Shown: positions 1-11,500, counted from the stretch's first letter. The stretch is 33,827 nucleotides of DNA from a bacterium (GCA_021780375.1 JAJXYT010000152.1:1-33827); one strand, 5' to 3'. Numbers and translations are program-made. The notes: generated from the letters alone by a model not told the origin.

Positions 1-1679
1 TGTTCATCCAGATTTGCCATGCCATTCAACACGCGCATCAAAAGGGAATTATTCACCGCGACATCAAGCCATCGAACATTCTGGTGACCTTGCAGGATGG
101 TGTGCCAGTGCCCAAGGTCATCGATTTTGGCATCGCCAAGGCAACCGAAGGAAAACTGACGGAGCAGACGTTGTTTACCCCCTACCAGCAGATCATCGGC
201 ACCCCGGCGTACATGAGTCCGGAGCAGGCGGAAATGAGCGCCTTGGACGTGGATACGCGGAGCGATATTTACAGCCTCGGCGTGTTGCTCTACGAACTGC
301 TTACCGGCAAAACTCCGTTTGACGGCAAGGAACTGGTGCGCTCGGGCCTGGATCAAATGCGCCGGATCCTTCGCGAAAAGGAACCCCAGCGGCCTTCCAA
401 CATTCTGACGACGTTACACGGGGCGGAGCTGAAGGTCACGGCCGAACATCGTCACGAAGAACCGCCCAAACTGATTTCATTGCTGAAGGGAGATTTGGAT
501 TGGATCGTGATGAAAGCTCTGGAGAAAGACCGCCAGCGGCGTTATCAAACGGCCAACGGACTGGCGATGGATGTTCAGCGGTATCTGAACAATGAACCGG
601 TATTGGCGCGCCCGCCCAGCCGGTTATATCGCCTGCAAAAACTCGTTCGCCGGAATCGAGGTGTATTTGTTGCAGGAGGGGCGGTGGCGACGGCATTGGT
701 CATCGGTCTTGGTGTGTCCACCTGGCTTTATCTCAAGGAAAAGGAGGCGCGACGCGAACAAGTCCGGTTGCGGGAACAGGCCGAACATGCCGAACAAAGG
801 GAAAACGAACTGCGTCAGCAGGCCGAGGCCCGCGGAAAAATCAACCAGGCGGCGATCTTTGTCAGCCAGGAGAAATACGATCAGGCGAACCAGTTGCTCG
901 ATGAAATCAGGATGCCACCGCCGAAGCCCAGCTTTGACGGCGTGCAAGCTTTCCGTTCCGTGGGCGCTTGGCTGGCGCTCCAAGGCCGTTGGGCGGAGGC
1001 GGCCGACCGGTATGCCGCGCTCATGGAAATTGACAAGCTCGACAAATGGGGCGCGGTGACGCTGGATTATCAGGCATGCGGCGCGGTGCTGATGGCCAGC
1101 GGCGAGACCAATCGGTATCGCAGTTTTTGCGAAGCGACCATCGACACTTTTGCCGCCACGACCAACGGCGACGCCGCCGGACGCATCCTGAAAACCTGTC
1201 TGTTACTGCCCGCGGACAGCAATTTAATGGAACGGTTGCAGCCACTCGGGGGTGCCGCGGAATCGTTCGCTGCCATGTATCCAAATCTATCCAGCAGCTG
1301 GGCGGCGATCCCTGTCAGCTTGTGGCGATACCGCGTGGGTGATTACGACAAGGCGGTGCAATGGTGCCGCCGGGGTCTGAATGAAAACGACAAATCCTCG
1401 GCGCAATACGCCACGTTTCGGATCATCCTGGCCATGTCCTGTTGGAAAAGCGGCCAGACCAACGAGGCCCGCGGACAGCTTGAACAAGGCCGTGAAGCCG
1501 TTGAAACCCAATTCAAAATCGGTTTGCAGGGCGGTGACGCCGGGAAAGGATATTGGTACGACTGGGTCTTCGCCCGGATTCTTTTGCGCGAAGCCACTGG
1601 GCTGACAGGTTCCAACGTTCAGGCCGGCGCAGAAGCAATTACAGCAGTGGCGCCCCGTCCCGCCCCGCCTTCACAATAA
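1..1679 (+). CDS. Serine/threonine protein kinase, membrane anchored, 5' partial
   Basis: The reading frame is open from base 3, so the gene begins outside the window. The visible part starts inside a Hanks-type kinase domain: the catalytic loop HRDIKPSN lies at about 54-77, the metal-binding DFG at about 123-131, and the activation-segment end [12 protein letters not shown] at about 199-234. A juxtamembrane stretch rich in Arg follows, then one membrane segment at about 660-735, a charged coiled-coil-like stretch (about 740-850), and a helical, TPR-like region up to the stop. The kinase would therefore face the cytoplasm and the TPR-like part the other side of the membrane. This arrangement is common in Planctomycetes and Verrucomicrobia; the substrate cannot be read from sequence. 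A strong hairpin follows the stop directly. Confidence 0.93.
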   Translation, partial: FIQICHAIQHAHQKGIIHRDIKPSNILVTLQDGVPVPKVIDFGIAKATEGKLTEQTLFTPYQQIIGTPAYMSPEQAEMSALDVDTRSDIYSLGVLLYELLTGKTPFDGKELVRSGLDQMRRILREKEPQRPSNILTTLHGAELKVTAEHRHEEPPKLISLLKGDLDWIVMKALEKDRQRRYQTANGLAMDVQRYLNNEPVLARPPSRLYRLQKLVRRNRGVFVAGGAVATALVIGLGVSTWLYLKEKEARREQVRLREQAEHAEQRENELRQQAEARGKINQAAIFVSQEKYDQANQLLDEIRMPPPKPSFDGVQAFRSVGAWLALQGRWAEAADRYAALMEIDKLDKWGAVTLDYQACGAVLMASGETNRYRSFCEATIDTFAATTNGDAAGRILKTCLLLPADSNLMERLQPLGGAAESFAAMYPNLSSSWAAIPVSLWRYRVGDYDKAVQWCRRGLNENDKSSAQYATFRIILAMSCWKSGQTNEARGQLEQGREAVETQFKIGLQGGDAGKGYWYDWVFARILLREATGLTGSNVQAGAEAITAVAPRPAPPSQ

Positions 1680-1680
1680 A

Positions 1681-1702
1681 AGGACGCGCCGCAGCGCGTC
1701 CT
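1681..1702. terminator. Bidirectional rho-independent terminator
   Basis: A perfect 9-bp stem (AGGACGCGC / GCGCGTCCT) encloses the 4-base loop CGCA directly after the kinase stop codon. On the plus strand it is followed by GTTCTGTTT. On the minus strand the hairpin is followed by TTTTATTG, a better U-tract. It sits between convergent genes and can serve both the kinase and the PEP-CTERM gene. Confidence 0.75.
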
Positions 1703-1744
1703 GTTCTGTTTCCGCTTCTTCAGCGAAACTATCCCAACCCGAAC

Positions 1745-2494
1745 TCAACGGCTGCGCGGGCGGCGCTGCAGTCCAAGCAACATCAAGCCGCCGAAGCACA
1801 AGGCCATTGACGACGGTTCGGGCACAGCCGTCAGTTCGAGTTGCAGGCCGTTCAACGCGTGGTATTGCGATGTATTCGCCACTTCAAAGAAAATGTTGCC
1901 ACTGCCGTCGGTGGTTCCGTTGAGAATTTGGTAAGCGTCGCCCTGACCCTGGGTTATGTCCCGATCATTTCCCGTCGTTGTGGATGACTGTAAGATGGTC
2001 GAGAACGTGTTATCGGTGGCCAGCGAAATGGTCGCTCCCTGCCCGGCACCATTGCCGGCTGCGTAAACCACCAATTGATAGGACGCATTGGCCGGCAAGG
2101 CGCTCAATTGGACTTTGATTGGCCAACCGTCCGCGGCTGGAGCCGAATAAATATAATCTTCCATCAAGCTGGCGGGATCAGCCGTGGTGGTATTGCCGCT
2201 GGCCCAGTAGGACGCTCCGACATAATTCCAGACACCCACCTGCATGCCGGCGGCGGAATTCCCGGCGGCATTCGCCAAAGTCATTGGATTTGGATTGTTG
2301 TCGTATGACCAATTCACCAAATATTGATTCCAATTGTCGCTGCTGGAGCCCAGCACCGCCGCGCCGGACATGGCGGTGTATTGGCTTGGCTGGACGAACT
2401 GTACGTCATATAGCTGCGCTATCGCGGATTGGTTTCCAATGGCAAGAGAGGCCGCTCCGATGGCAGCCACTGACAGGGCTTTGATTTTTTTCAT
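1745..2494 (-). CDS. PEP-CTERM sorting domain protein
   Basis: A 249-residue exported protein of unknown function. The N-terminus is a Sec signal peptide (KKIK, then a hydrophobic stretch ending near AIA, residue 26). The C-terminus is a textbook PEP-CTERM signal: VPEPSS, a hydrophobic segment, then QRRPRSR. In bacteria with the EpsH/exosortase system such tails are recognised, cut and the protein delivered to the surface or extracellular matrix. The middle is rich in Ser, Thr, Asn, Gly and Ala, contains no catalytic motif I recognise, and is probably a beta-sandwich. The gene converges on the kinase and stands alone; no exosortase is in the window. No clear Shine-Dalgarno precedes the ATG. 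Confidence 0.88.
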   Translation of the reverse strand: MKKIKALSVAAIGAASLAIGNQSAIAQLYDVQFVQPSQYTAMSGAAVLGSSSDNWNQYLVNWSYDNNPNPMTLANAAGNSAAGMQVGVWNYVGASYWASGNTTTADPASLMEDYIYSAPAADGWPIKVQLSALPANASYQLVVYAAGNGAGQGATISLATDNTFSTILQSSTTTGNDRDITQGQGDAYQILNGTTDGSGNIFFEVANTSQYHALNGLQLELTAVPEPSSMALCFGGLMLLGLQRRPRSR

Positions 2495-2939
2495 CTGTAT
2501 TAGGAGTTGGCGTTAATGAGTTAACAGTCAGGTTGATACATTCGACCAGCAATTGGCCCCGGCAGAAACTTCGCGCGGACATACTGTTGGTCGGTGCGAA
2601 ATACGTGTACGTCTAAGTACCAGTTGTTCCACGGTTTTCAATTGGCAGTCTGGATTACACATGATAACGCGCGGGCAGGACTAAGAATCCGCCAAATCTT
2701 TCGATCATGTTTTGTCCTGGCTGCAAAAGCCGGCCGCCGTTTTTGTGTCCCAACTCCGCAATCCGAAAGCGCTACCTGGAAACTCTGAGAAGATGGAAGA
2801 AGGAATTTTTCTGGCGGATTTGTGGGGCGGAAAGCGCGTGTCCATCATATAAGCCAATGAGATTCGGCAGGCCAAGCCGGTGCGGAAGTTTGCCGTCTCG
2901 ATTGATCAAGACAAATAGCAAACCCAAACCCCAAGTCAT
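2495..2939. other. Intergenic region between divergent genes, no supported gene
   Basis: This 445-base gap separates the start of the PEP-CTERM gene (-) from the start of the LamG gene (+), so it must carry promoters for both. I see no convincing -35/-10 pair, RNA gene or repeat. Open frames here are short, lack ribosome sites and match nothing I recognise. A stretch at about 2793-2918 reads somewhat like coding sequence (MEEGIFLADLWGGK, then a stop, then QAKPVRKFAVSIDQDK, then a stop), which could be a decayed gene end, but this is weak. Confidence 0.5.
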
Positions 2940-5768
2940 ATGAAGAGACAATACCAAACATTCCTTTTCAGCTGCGCATTGCTCCTGGCAATGCAACTCA
3001 CGGCGCCGGCCCAAACGCTGGTCAACCGCTGGAGTTTCAACACTCCGTCCAGCAGCACGACGGTGACCGATTCCGTGGGTGGCGTCGTCGGAACTTTGCA
3101 GGGCACCGCGAGCATCGCCGGTGGCCCGCTGGCCCTGGACGGATCCGCCGGCGGTTATTTCAGCCTGTCTAGCAACCTTCTGGTCGGGCTGCCATCCGTG
3201 ACGCTGGAAGGGTGGGTGGACAGCGCTGCCTCCCCGGACAACGTCGACCTGTTTGAGTTCAGCGACGGGGCCGGCACCGGCAACGCCTATCTTCGTTATG
3301 TCATTCACGACGGAGGCAACACCGACAATCAATTTGAGCTGGCCGATTTTGGCGGCACTACCGGCGATCCGAACCAACAATTGAGATCCCCTGTGGGTTG
3401 GGGAGGCGTTCCACTGCACGTGGTTTGCGTCTATGATCCCGTTAACGGCCTCCAGGCCATCTATACCAATGGTGTGCTCGAAGCTGCCAGAACCTTTCCT
3501 CCCAATCAGACCACATTAAGCAGTGTAGCCACAAATGAGGCGTCTTTGGGGCAATCGCCCTGGTTTGCCTACGGGGATCCCTACTTGGCCGGAACCATCA
3601 GTGAATTCCGCATTTGGAACGGCGCTTTGAATCCGCTGCAAGTCGCCGCGAGTGACGCCGCCGGACCGGCCACCGTCAGCACGAATGCGGGCACCGTGAC
3701 CGGCATCCAATTACAGGTGGCTTTTCAGATGAATGTAAACACCCTCCAACAGGCGGTCGTCATCGCCACCGCCACCGCCATTCCCAACCCGGTGAACATC
3801 GCGTCCATGGCTTCTTACACCTCCAGCAACACAAATATTCTCATCGTGACTCCTTCCGGCGTGATCAGAGCCGTTAGCGTCGGGTCCGCCAGCATCTCCG
3901 CCAGCTTTGCCGGCCTCACCAGTACACAGACCGTCACCGTGGTTCCGCCGGTCGCCGTACTGACCAATCGGTGGAGTTTCAGTGAGCCGGCGGGCAGCCT
4001 GACCGTGACGGATTCCGTATCCGGCAAAGTTGGAACGTTGATGGGCAGTGCCGCGGTAAATGGAACTGGCCAGGTCGTTTTGGACGGCACCACCGGCACT
4101 TTTGTTAACCTGCCCGGCAACCTGATAAGCAGCTTGTCGTCGGTGGTTGTGGAAACCTGGGCCACCATCAGTTCATCAAATCTGAACAACGCGGCCCTGT
4201 TTGAATTCAGCAACGAAAGCGGCACCGGCCAGAATTATTTTCGCTTTGTCCCGGAACAATCCAGTGGCGGCCAGACTCTGTTTGAAATCGCCACGGGCGG
4301 CGGTGTTTCCGGATTGGTGTCCAGCCCGGGATTGGAGGGACAAACGGTGCTGGTCACATGTGTGTACGACCCGCAATCACAAATTCAAGTCGAATTCACC
4401 AACGGTGTGCTCGCATCCTACAAGTCGGGCGTCACTATTCCGTTAAGCACGGTGGGCACCAATGGCGCCTCCCTCGGGCAGTCGCCGTGGTTTGCCTATG
4501 GCGATCCTTATCTGACCGGCTCCCTTGATGAGTTCCGCATCTATAGTGGCGTCAAGACTCCTCAGCAAATTGCATTGGATTCCTTGGCCGGACCCAACAG
4601 CATCGCCACCAATGATCCCGGCCCATTGCTTTCCATCGCGCTACAGGTCAGCCCCACCATGCAAAGTCTGGCGTCACAAAGTTTCGGAGTGCTGGCAACC
4701 TACGCCAACCTGCCCGATTTCAACCTGATCGCCAACAACCTCTCCGGTTCGTCGGTTCCCGGACTGACCGTCACCTCCGGCAATACGAACGTCATCACCG
4801 TCAATAACACCCAGCTAACAGCCGTGGGTTCGGGCGACTCAACCATCACCGCGGTTTATCAAGGCATCACCAACCGCGTTACAGTGACGGTGCTGAATCC
4901 GCCCTTGCCCCCGCTGCTCTATCGCTGGAGTTTCAACGAGCCGTCGGGCAGCACCACGGTGACGGATTCCGTCAGCAGTGCCATCGGCAACCTGGAAGGC
5001 ACCGCAGCGATAAATGGCGGCGGCCAGGTGGTCCTGGACGGCAGCAGTGGCTGCTACGTTCTGTTGCCGGGGAATTTGCTGACCGGTCTGACGAACGTCA
5101 CCATCGAGGCATGGGTTACCAACGCCGTGACGCCAGACAATACGTGTTTGTTCTCGTTCGACAGCGCGGCCCTCACCGGCGGCAATTACCTGCGCGACGT
5201 AATTAAAGACACGAGTAACACTCGAAATCTGTTCGAACTCAGCAGCGCCGCAGGCACCTCCGGCCTGGCAGGTCATCCGGGCCTGGGAGGCCAATCAGTC
5301 CATCTGGTTTGCATCTATGATCCGGTGGCGGGAATCCAGGCGATGTATACCAACGGCGTCCTGTTCGCCAGTCAGGCGGCCAGCCTGCCTTTAAGCGGCG
5401 TGGCCACGAACGAAGCCACTTTGGGCCAGTCGCCGTGGGCCGCATACGGCGATCCCTATCTGGCAGGTTCCATTGATGAATTCCGTATCTACGGTGGACG
5501 TTTGATGCCCGGCGACATTGCCGCCGCTGACATCATTGGGCCCAACCAGTTGCTCACCAGCACGGCGCCTCTGACGCTCACCAAATCTGGCGGCAACTTG
5601 ATCCTGAGCTGGCCGGTGGCGGCTTCCAGCTTCACGCTGGAATCCAGTCCCAAACTCGGTTCCGGAACGATATGGACGCCAATCGGTACAGCGCCAGTCG
5701 TCGTCGGAGTCACAAACCAGGTAACCATCACGCCTGGTTCGACCATGTTTTACCGGTTGGAAAGGTAG
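2940..5768 (+). CDS. Exported protein with three LamG and two Big_2-like domains
   Basis: A 942-residue protein with a Sec signal peptide (residues 1-25, ending PAQ). Three LamG/concanavalin-A-like jelly-roll domains lie at about 30-243, 344-550 and 662-870. Each begins RW-S-F and carries a D-S-V/G-T-L segment and the ending SLGQSPW-AYGDPYL-G-EFRIY-G. They are separated by bacterial Ig-like (Big_2) domains at about 255-335 and 565-650. The last 65 residues (from about 876) form a small module ending MFYRLER that recurs at the end of the GH29 fusion at 8586-12002. LamG domains usually bind glycans, so this is likely a surface or secreted carbohydrate-binding protein; no catalytic motif is seen. 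A large hairpin follows the gene. No clear Shine-Dalgarno precedes the ATG. Confidence 0.85.
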   Translation: MKRQYQTFLFSCALLLAMQLTAPAQTLVNRWSFNTPSSSTTVTDSVGGVVGTLQGTASIAGGPLALDGSAGGYFSLSSNLLVGLPSVTLEGWVDSAASPDNVDLFEFSDGAGTGNAYLRYVIHDGGNTDNQFELADFGGTTGDPNQQLRSPVGWGGVPLHVVCVYDPVNGLQAIYTNGVLEAARTFPPNQTTLSSVATNEASLGQSPWFAYGDPYLAGTISEFRIWNGALNPLQVAASDAAGPATVSTNAGTVTGIQLQVAFQMNVNTLQQAVVIATATAIPNPVNIASMASYTSSNTNILIVTPSGVIRAVSVGSASISASFAGLTSTQTVTVVPPVAVLTNRWSFSEPAGSLTVTDSVSGKVGTLMGSAAVNGTGQVVLDGTTGTFVNLPGNLISSLSSVVVETWATISSSNLNNAALFEFSNESGTGQNYFRFVPEQSSGGQTLFEIATGGGVSGLVSSPGLEGQTVLVTCVYDPQSQIQVEFTNGVLASYKSGVTIPLSTVGTNGASLGQSPWFAYGDPYLTGSLDEFRIYSGVKTPQQIALDSLAGPNSIATNDPGPLLSIALQVSPTMQSLASQSFGVLATYANLPDFNLIANNLSGSSVPGLTVTSGNTNVITVNNTQLTAVGSGDSTITAVYQGITNRVTVTVLNPPLPPLLYRWSFNEPSGSTTVTDSVSSAIGNLEGTAAINGGGQVVLDGSSGCYVLLPGNLLTGLTNVTIEAWVTNAVTPDNTCLFSFDSAALTGGNYLRDVIKDTSNTRNLFELSSAAGTSGLAGHPGLGGQSVHLVCIYDPVAGIQAMYTNGVLFASQAASLPLSGVATNEATLGQSPWAAYGDPYLAGSIDEFRIYGGRLMPGDIAAADIIGPNQLLTSTAPLTLTKSGGNLILSWPVAASSFTLESSPKLGSGTIWTPIGTAPVVVGVTNQVTITPGSTMFYRLER

Positions 5769-5778
5769 AAATTCCATG

Positions 5779-5821
5779 CCGCGTGGGAGATTCAGTTCAT
5801 GGTCTGAATATTTCCACGCGG
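5779..5821 (+). terminator. Two-part hairpin after the LamG gene, probable terminator
   Basis: Outer arms CCGCGTGG (5779-5786) and CCACGCGG (5814-5821) pair perfectly, and inside them ATTCAG and CTGAAT form a second stem. The structure starts 11 bases after the stop codon. It is followed by CTTTGG, so the U-tract is poor; termination, or 3' end protection, is the likeliest role. Confidence 0.5.
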
Positions 5822-5894
5822 CTTTGGCCCGGCAAATGTTCATTAACCGCCGCTTTAGCATTCAAAGCAACAACACGTCGTCCCGATTGTCACA

Positions 5895-6791
5895 ATGATG
5901 AAAGAAAACTCAAATTGCCAATCGCTCACCGCAGCCTGCCAAAAGGGTTTTACCCTGATTGAACTGCTGGTGGTGATAGCCATTATCGCCATTTTAGCGG
6001 CGATGCTCCTGCCCGCCCTCGCCGGCGCGAAACTGAAAGCCACCGAGGCAGCCTGCCTGAGCAACGAGCGGCAACTGGGCCTTGCCTTCACCATGTATGG
6101 ATCTGACAACCAGGATGAGATCGTGCCATCGTTAGGCAACCCTGTCGCCAAAGCCGCCGGCCATGACGCCGACGGATATTGGGGGCCGCCTGTTCCCGAC
6201 ACTTTTGGGGGCGGTTGGTGGTCATCGCAAACGATCGCCTTGAATGCCGTGCAGCGTTCGATGAGAACCAACAACCTGCTCTTCAGCTATGCTCCCAATG
6301 TGGGAGTCTATCATTGTCCGGGGGACGCGCGGTTCAAATTGAAGGTCGGCTTCCTGCCTAACATCGGCTGGGCATTTGACAGTTATGCCAAGACCGACAA
6401 CGTGGGCGGCGAAAAAAAAGGCGGAATTACGGATTATACAAAATTATCACAAATACGCAGGTCGTCCGAAACCTTCTGTTTCATGGAACAGGCGGACAAC
6501 CGGGGTTATAACGTCGGCTCCTTCGAGTGTGATTGGAACGGCGGCGGCAGCAACTTCAGATTTAGAGATGTTTTTGCGATGTATCATGGCAATGTGAATA
6601 CCGACTGCTTTGCCGACGGCCATGCCGAGCATCACAAATGGACGGACCCCGTCGTCATTCGCGCGGGATCATTGGGGAACCAGGGAAAGGCGTATGACTA
6701 CGAAGCAGCGCCGGTCAACGCCCAACCCACATACGGGGACAACGATTGGAATTATGTCTATCAACACTGGCTGTTCCCCGGTCGTCCTTAA
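5895..6791 (+). CDS. Pseudopilin-like protein with prepilin cleavage motif and H-X9-DG motif
   Basis: A 298-residue protein. A short basic leader is followed by the type IV prepilin/type II secretion motif [20 protein letters not shown] (cleavage after Gly, residue 18), giving a membrane-spanning helix and a periplasmic or exported globular domain. Near the C-terminus, [13 protein letters not shown] fits the H-X9-DG motif typical of the DUF1559-like pseudopilin families that are strongly expanded in Planctomycetes and Verrucomicrobia. These proteins often sit beside glycan-use genes, but their individual roles are unknown. ATG codons at 5895 and 5898 are both possible starts. The gene follows the LamG protein by 126 bases and precedes GH29 by about 60 bases, so all may be co-expressed. 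Confidence 0.9.
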   Translation: MMKENSNCQSLTAACQKGFTLIELLVVIAIIAILAAMLLPALAGAKLKATEAACLSNERQLGLAFTMYGSDNQDEIVPSLGNPVAKAAGHDADGYWGPPVPDTFGGGWWSSQTIALNAVQRSMRTNNLLFSYAPNVGVYHCPGDARFKLKVGFLPNIGWAFDSYAKTDNVGGEKKGGITDYTKLSQIRRSSETFCFMEQADNRGYNVGSFECDWNGGGSNFRFRDVFAMYHGNVNTDCFADGHAEHHKWTDPVVIRAGSLGNQGKAYDYEAAPVNAQPTYGDNDWNYVYQHWLFPGRP

Positions 6792-6852
6792 TTAACTTTA
6801 TGGTTCCAGTTCCGCAACGAGGTGGATGGAATACCCCCAATCCATTTCTTTT

Positions 6853-8535
6853 ATGAATAACACACCCTTTTCCCGGCGCGAATTTATCAAGCGCGGCGCA
6901 CTGATCACGGGCGCCAGTCTGGCTGGCGGTGGGCTGGCCTCCTGGAACGGCTTTGCAAACGGGAGCGCCGTTAGGCGACCGGGAGCAGCCATTGCGGCCG
7001 GCCCGTTTCAGGCAACCTGGGACTCGCTGGCGCAAAACTATCATTGTCCGGCATGGTTTCGGGACGCAAAATTCGGCATCTGGGCGCATTGGTCGGCCCA
7101 ATGCGTGCCCGAACAGGGCGACTGGTACGCGCGCCGGATGTATCTGCAGGGCGACCCGGCTTACGACTATCACGTGCGGACTTACGGCCATCCCTCGAAG
7201 TTCGGTTTCATGCAGATTGACCACTTGTGGAGCGCCGACGGTTGGGAACCGGAAAAGCTGATGGACCTCTATGTTCGTGCGGGCGCGAAGTATTTCATGT
7301 CATTGGCCAATCACCACGACAACTTCGATTGCTATGATTCGAAATATCACGCGTGGAACTCGGTCAACGTGGGGCCAAAGAAGGACATCGTCGGCACCTG
7401 GGCGAAAATCGCCCGTGAACGCGGGTTGCGATTCGGCGTGAGCAACCATTCGGCGCACGCGTGGCACTGGTTTCAAGTAGCCTATGGTTACGATGGCGAG
7501 GGCCCGCTGGCAGGCGTGCGGTATGACGCTTATACGCTCACCAAGTCTGGCGGCAAAGACCAGTGGTGGGAAGGCCTTGACCCGCAGGAACTTTACACCG
7601 GACGAAACATTGTAATCCCCGACGGCATCCGGGGCATCAAGGCGGTCCAGCGGTGGCACGAGCAACAGGATCGGCCCTGGACTGAAGAACCGCCACCCCG
7701 GAATCCTGATTTCACGCGCACTTGGTTCCTTCGCTGTCGTGACCTGGTGGATAAATATCAGCCCGACCTGGTGTATTTTGACGACATCGGGAGCCTCCCG
7801 CTGGGCCAGGCGGGTCTGGATATTGCGGCACATTACTATAACTCCAACATCGCGTTGCACCACGGGAATCTGGAAGGCATTATCACCGTCAAAGGCTTGG
7901 ACGCTGTGCGCCGCACGGCCACGGTCCCGGACTATGAACGCGGCGTGGCCAACGGCATCCAGACTCTGCCGTGGCAAACCGACACCTGCATTGGCGACTG
8001 GCATTACAGCAGATGGATCGCGGAAAACAACCGTTACAAGACCGTCCCGCAGGTCGTCCACCTGCTCACGGACATTGTTAGCAAGAATGGCAACCTGATG
8101 CTCAACATCCCGGTCCGCGGCAATGGCGCGATTGACGAGCACGAAGTCGCCTTTCTCAAAGGCCTGGCGGATTGGATGGACGTGAACGGCGAGGCCATTT
8201 TTGCCACGCGACCGTGGAAGGTTTATGGTGAAGGGCCAACGCGCGAGCAGGCTGGCATGTTTTCTGAGAACCACCACGGCCACTACACGCCCGAGGACAT
8301 GCGTTTCACCGCCAAAGCCGGCGCGCTTTACGCCATCGTGCTGGCCTGGCCAACCAGCGGTCTTAACATCAAATCACTGGGAACGACCACTGGGCTTTGG
8401 GACAAGCCGGTGGCTTCCGTCAGTCTTCTGGGCAGTGATGAAACCATTCAATGGTCGCGAACCGACAGGGCGCTGGTCATTTCGCAGCCAAAGAAACCAC
8501 CCAACGATTTCGCTGTCGTGTTTAAAATCACGTGA
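6853..8535 (+). CDS. Alpha-L-fucosidase family protein (GH29), Tat-exported
   Basis: Predicted to hydrolyse terminal alpha-L-fucosyl (or related L-galactosyl) linkages by a retaining mechanism. I start it at the ATG at 6853 (560 residues), because this puts the twin-arginine motif SRREFIKRG at residues 7-15, as usual for Tat signals; the frame is also open from an ATG at 6826. GH29 features visible: AKFGIWAHWS near the N-terminus, NHHDNFDCYDSKYHAWNS, the strand DLVYFDDIG with the likely nucleophile Asp310 (or Asp311), and NGNLMLNIPV near the end of the barrel. A small beta domain closes the protein. A second, larger GH29 gene follows after 50 bases. Tat export suggests folding, and perhaps metal binding, before secretion. 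Confidence 0.9.
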   Translation: MNNTPFSRREFIKRGALITGASLAGGGLASWNGFANGSAVRRPGAAIAAGPFQATWDSLAQNYHCPAWFRDAKFGIWAHWSAQCVPEQGDWYARRMYLQGDPAYDYHVRTYGHPSKFGFMQIDHLWSADGWEPEKLMDLYVRAGAKYFMSLANHHDNFDCYDSKYHAWNSVNVGPKKDIVGTWAKIARERGLRFGVSNHSAHAWHWFQVAYGYDGEGPLAGVRYDAYTLTKSGGKDQWWEGLDPQELYTGRNIVIPDGIRGIKAVQRWHEQQDRPWTEEPPPRNPDFTRTWFLRCRDLVDKYQPDLVYFDDIGSLPLGQAGLDIAAHYYNSNIALHHGNLEGIITVKGLDAVRRTATVPDYERGVANGIQTLPWQTDTCIGDWHYSRWIAENNRYKTVPQVVHLLTDIVSKNGNLMLNIPVRGNGAIDEHEVAFLKGLADWMDVNGEAIFATRPWKVYGEGPTREQAGMFSENHHGHYTPEDMRFTAKAGALYAIVLAWPTSGLNIKSLGTTTGLWDKPVASVSLLGSDETIQWSRTDRALVISQPKKPPNDFAVVFKIT

Positions 8536-8585
8536 AATGAACGCAACCACCCGGATTGCCGTTTTGTTGGTTCAGGTCTTGTCAA

Positions 8586-11500
8586 ATGAATAAGGCATTC
8601 CATTCTCTACTCCTCACGGTGGCAGTCGTGCTGTTAACCGCGTTGCTACTCAACGCTTACACGCTGCCTCCGTTGCCGCCCATGCCGCCTCCCGGGCCGT
8701 CCGCAGCCGCCAATTCGATGCCGATGGGCGATCCCTCGACTTTTCCCGAGGTGCAAATGACTTTTCACATTGAAACCAACGGCCCATTCCAGCCCTCATG
8801 GCAGTCCATCGCCAGCAACAACACCAACGCGGACAACGGCGCTCCGGCGTGGTTGCGCCAGGCCAAATTCGGGATCTGGGTCCATTACGGTCCGCAAGCC
8901 GAAGGCGCGAGCGGCGACTGGTATGCGCAGCACATGTATCAACAGGGTTCCACCGCCTACAACAATCACCTGTCCCAATTCGGCTACCCGGCCACCAACG
9001 GTTTCAAGGACGTCATCCGTGCCTGGACTCCGACCAATTACAACCCCGCCGGCCTGGCCCAGCTTTACTACAACGCCGGCGCGCGCTTCGTTCTCGTGCA
9101 GGGCGTCCATCACGATAATTTCGACAACTGGAACTCCACTTACAATCCGTGGAACGAAATGAACTTCGGCCCGAAGCGCGACACGATGTTGGAATGGAGT
9201 AACGCCGTCAGATCGCTGGGAATGCATTTTGGCGTCGCCTTTCATCACGAATATAGCTGGTGGTTTTATCAGCCGGCGTTCGCGAGCGACAGCAGCGGTC
9301 CGTACGCCGGGGTGCCTTACGACGCCGTCACCGCCACCAACAGCACCGGCCAATGGTGGACCAATTACGACGTTCGACGGCTTTACAACGTTGACCTCCA
9401 AAAATATCAGGGTATCGCCACTCCAACCACGGGTTATTGGAATCCTGCACAAGGAATATTCACGAACGACCTGGCCTATTGCAACTGGTATGCCATGCAA
9501 TGGGCGTTGCGCATTTTGGATGTGATTGAAAAATATAATCCCGACTTCATTTACACGGACGGCAATTCTACCCAGCCGTTCAGCGGTTATGCCACCGGCA
9601 CGGGTTACAAATGCGACGCGATGGAACGTGTCATCGCACATTACTTCAATCGGACCCTGGAACGGAATGGGCAACTGAATACATTTGCAGTCGTCAAATT
9701 TCATCCCGGTGATAAAATTGTCACGACTTCCGAAAGCGGCATTCCGTCAGGCATTGTAACCAGCCAGGCGTGGATCGGTGAAATGACCATCGGCGACTGG
9801 TTTTGGCATCCAGGTATTTCCTATGACTCCGGCGGCGCGATGGTGAATTACCTGCTTGAATGTGTTTCGCGAGACGGCAACGTGCTGATCAATATCCCCC
9901 CCCGGCCGGACGGCTCGCTGGACAGCGGCGCCACCAACATGCTGACCGGATTCGGCCAGTGGATGCGCATCAATGGCGAAGGCATTTACGGCAGCCGCGC
10001 GTGGGTGAAATACGGCGAAGGCTCATACCGTTACACCGTCGGCTCGAACGGTTTTCTTTACGCTTATTACCTGGGACAGCCGGCGGCGGGCACCCAACTG
10101 ACCATCCCGTCGCTGGCGACCGGTTCAAACCTGCTGGTGGGGGCGATCGGCTCGGTGTCACTGCTGGGCAGCAACCAGACGCTGGCCTGGTCGCAGACTT
10201 CGACCGGTTTGGTGGTCACATGTCCGTCGCCCATGCCCAGCCAGCCGTCGGGCACGGCCATCAGTTTCAAAATCGGGCCGGCCTCGGCAATTGGAAGTTC
10301 CGTCCCGGAGAACGTCATCGCCGCACCGGGCACCGGCCAGATTACCTTGTCATGGAACTATCCCACCAGCACCGCGACGTTTAGCGTCAGCCGCGCCACC
10401 GCCGGCGGCGGGCCGTACACACTGTTGGCCTCCGGACTTGCCAGCACCACCTACGCGGACACGAATGTCTCGGCCGGGACGCTTTATTACTATGTCGTGT
10501 CCGCCGTGGACACGGGCGGCCCGTCCGTCAATTCCTCGCCGGCCGCCGCCGCGCTGGCCGGCGCGCCTTCGAGCCAGTGGTTGACCGAGGATCTCGGCGC
10601 CGTCGGTGCGACCGGATCATTCAACCTGACCAACGGCGTGTTTACGATTCAAGGTTCGGGCGTGGACATTTGGTACAACGCGGACTCCTTCCGCTATGTC
10701 TTTCAAGCCCTGACCGGGGACTGCTCGATTACGGCGCACGTCTTGAACATGCAGAACACCGCGCCGTGGGCGAAAGCGGGCGTGATGATTCGTGAAACCC
10801 TGGACCCGGGTTCTCAGTACGTCATCAATTTCATGTCGCCGGTAAACGGTGCCGCGTTGCAACAGCGCGACGGCACTGGCGCGTTGGCCTCGGGCGTGAA
10901 CGTTTCTTCCGGCCTGGCGGCGCCGTATTGGGTGCGGCTGGTGCGGACGGGCGATTTGTTCACATCGTATGTTTCGCCGGATGGCGTCAACTGGACCATG
11001 ACGGGTGCGACAACGGTAGCCATGAACGCCAGTGTGTATGTCGGCCTGGCCGTCTGCAGTGTCAACGCCGGCACGCTGTGCCAGGCGCAGTTCGACAACG
11101 TCAGCTTTTCCACTTCGTCGGTGGTTGCGTCATCGCCCTTGCCCGCCTTGATTCACCGCTACAATTTCAACGAGACCGGCGGTACGACGGCCTACGATTC
11201 AGTTGGCGGCGCCAACGGCACTTTGATGGGCAGCGCTTATTTTGATGGCGATGGCCATGTGGTATTAAATGGTTCCAGCGGCACCTACGTCGGCCTGCCA
11301 GGCGGGTTGCTGGGCGGCCTGTCGAATGTGACGCTGGAGGCCTGGGTGACCAACGCGGTCACGCCCGACAACGTGGCGCTGTTTTCGTTCGACGATGGAT
11401 TACAGGATGGGGTCGGCGGCGGCTACCTGCGTTACGTACTTCACGACCAAGGCAACGGCCGCAACTTTCTCGAGCTGGCCGGCGGCGGTGGAAGCCCGTT

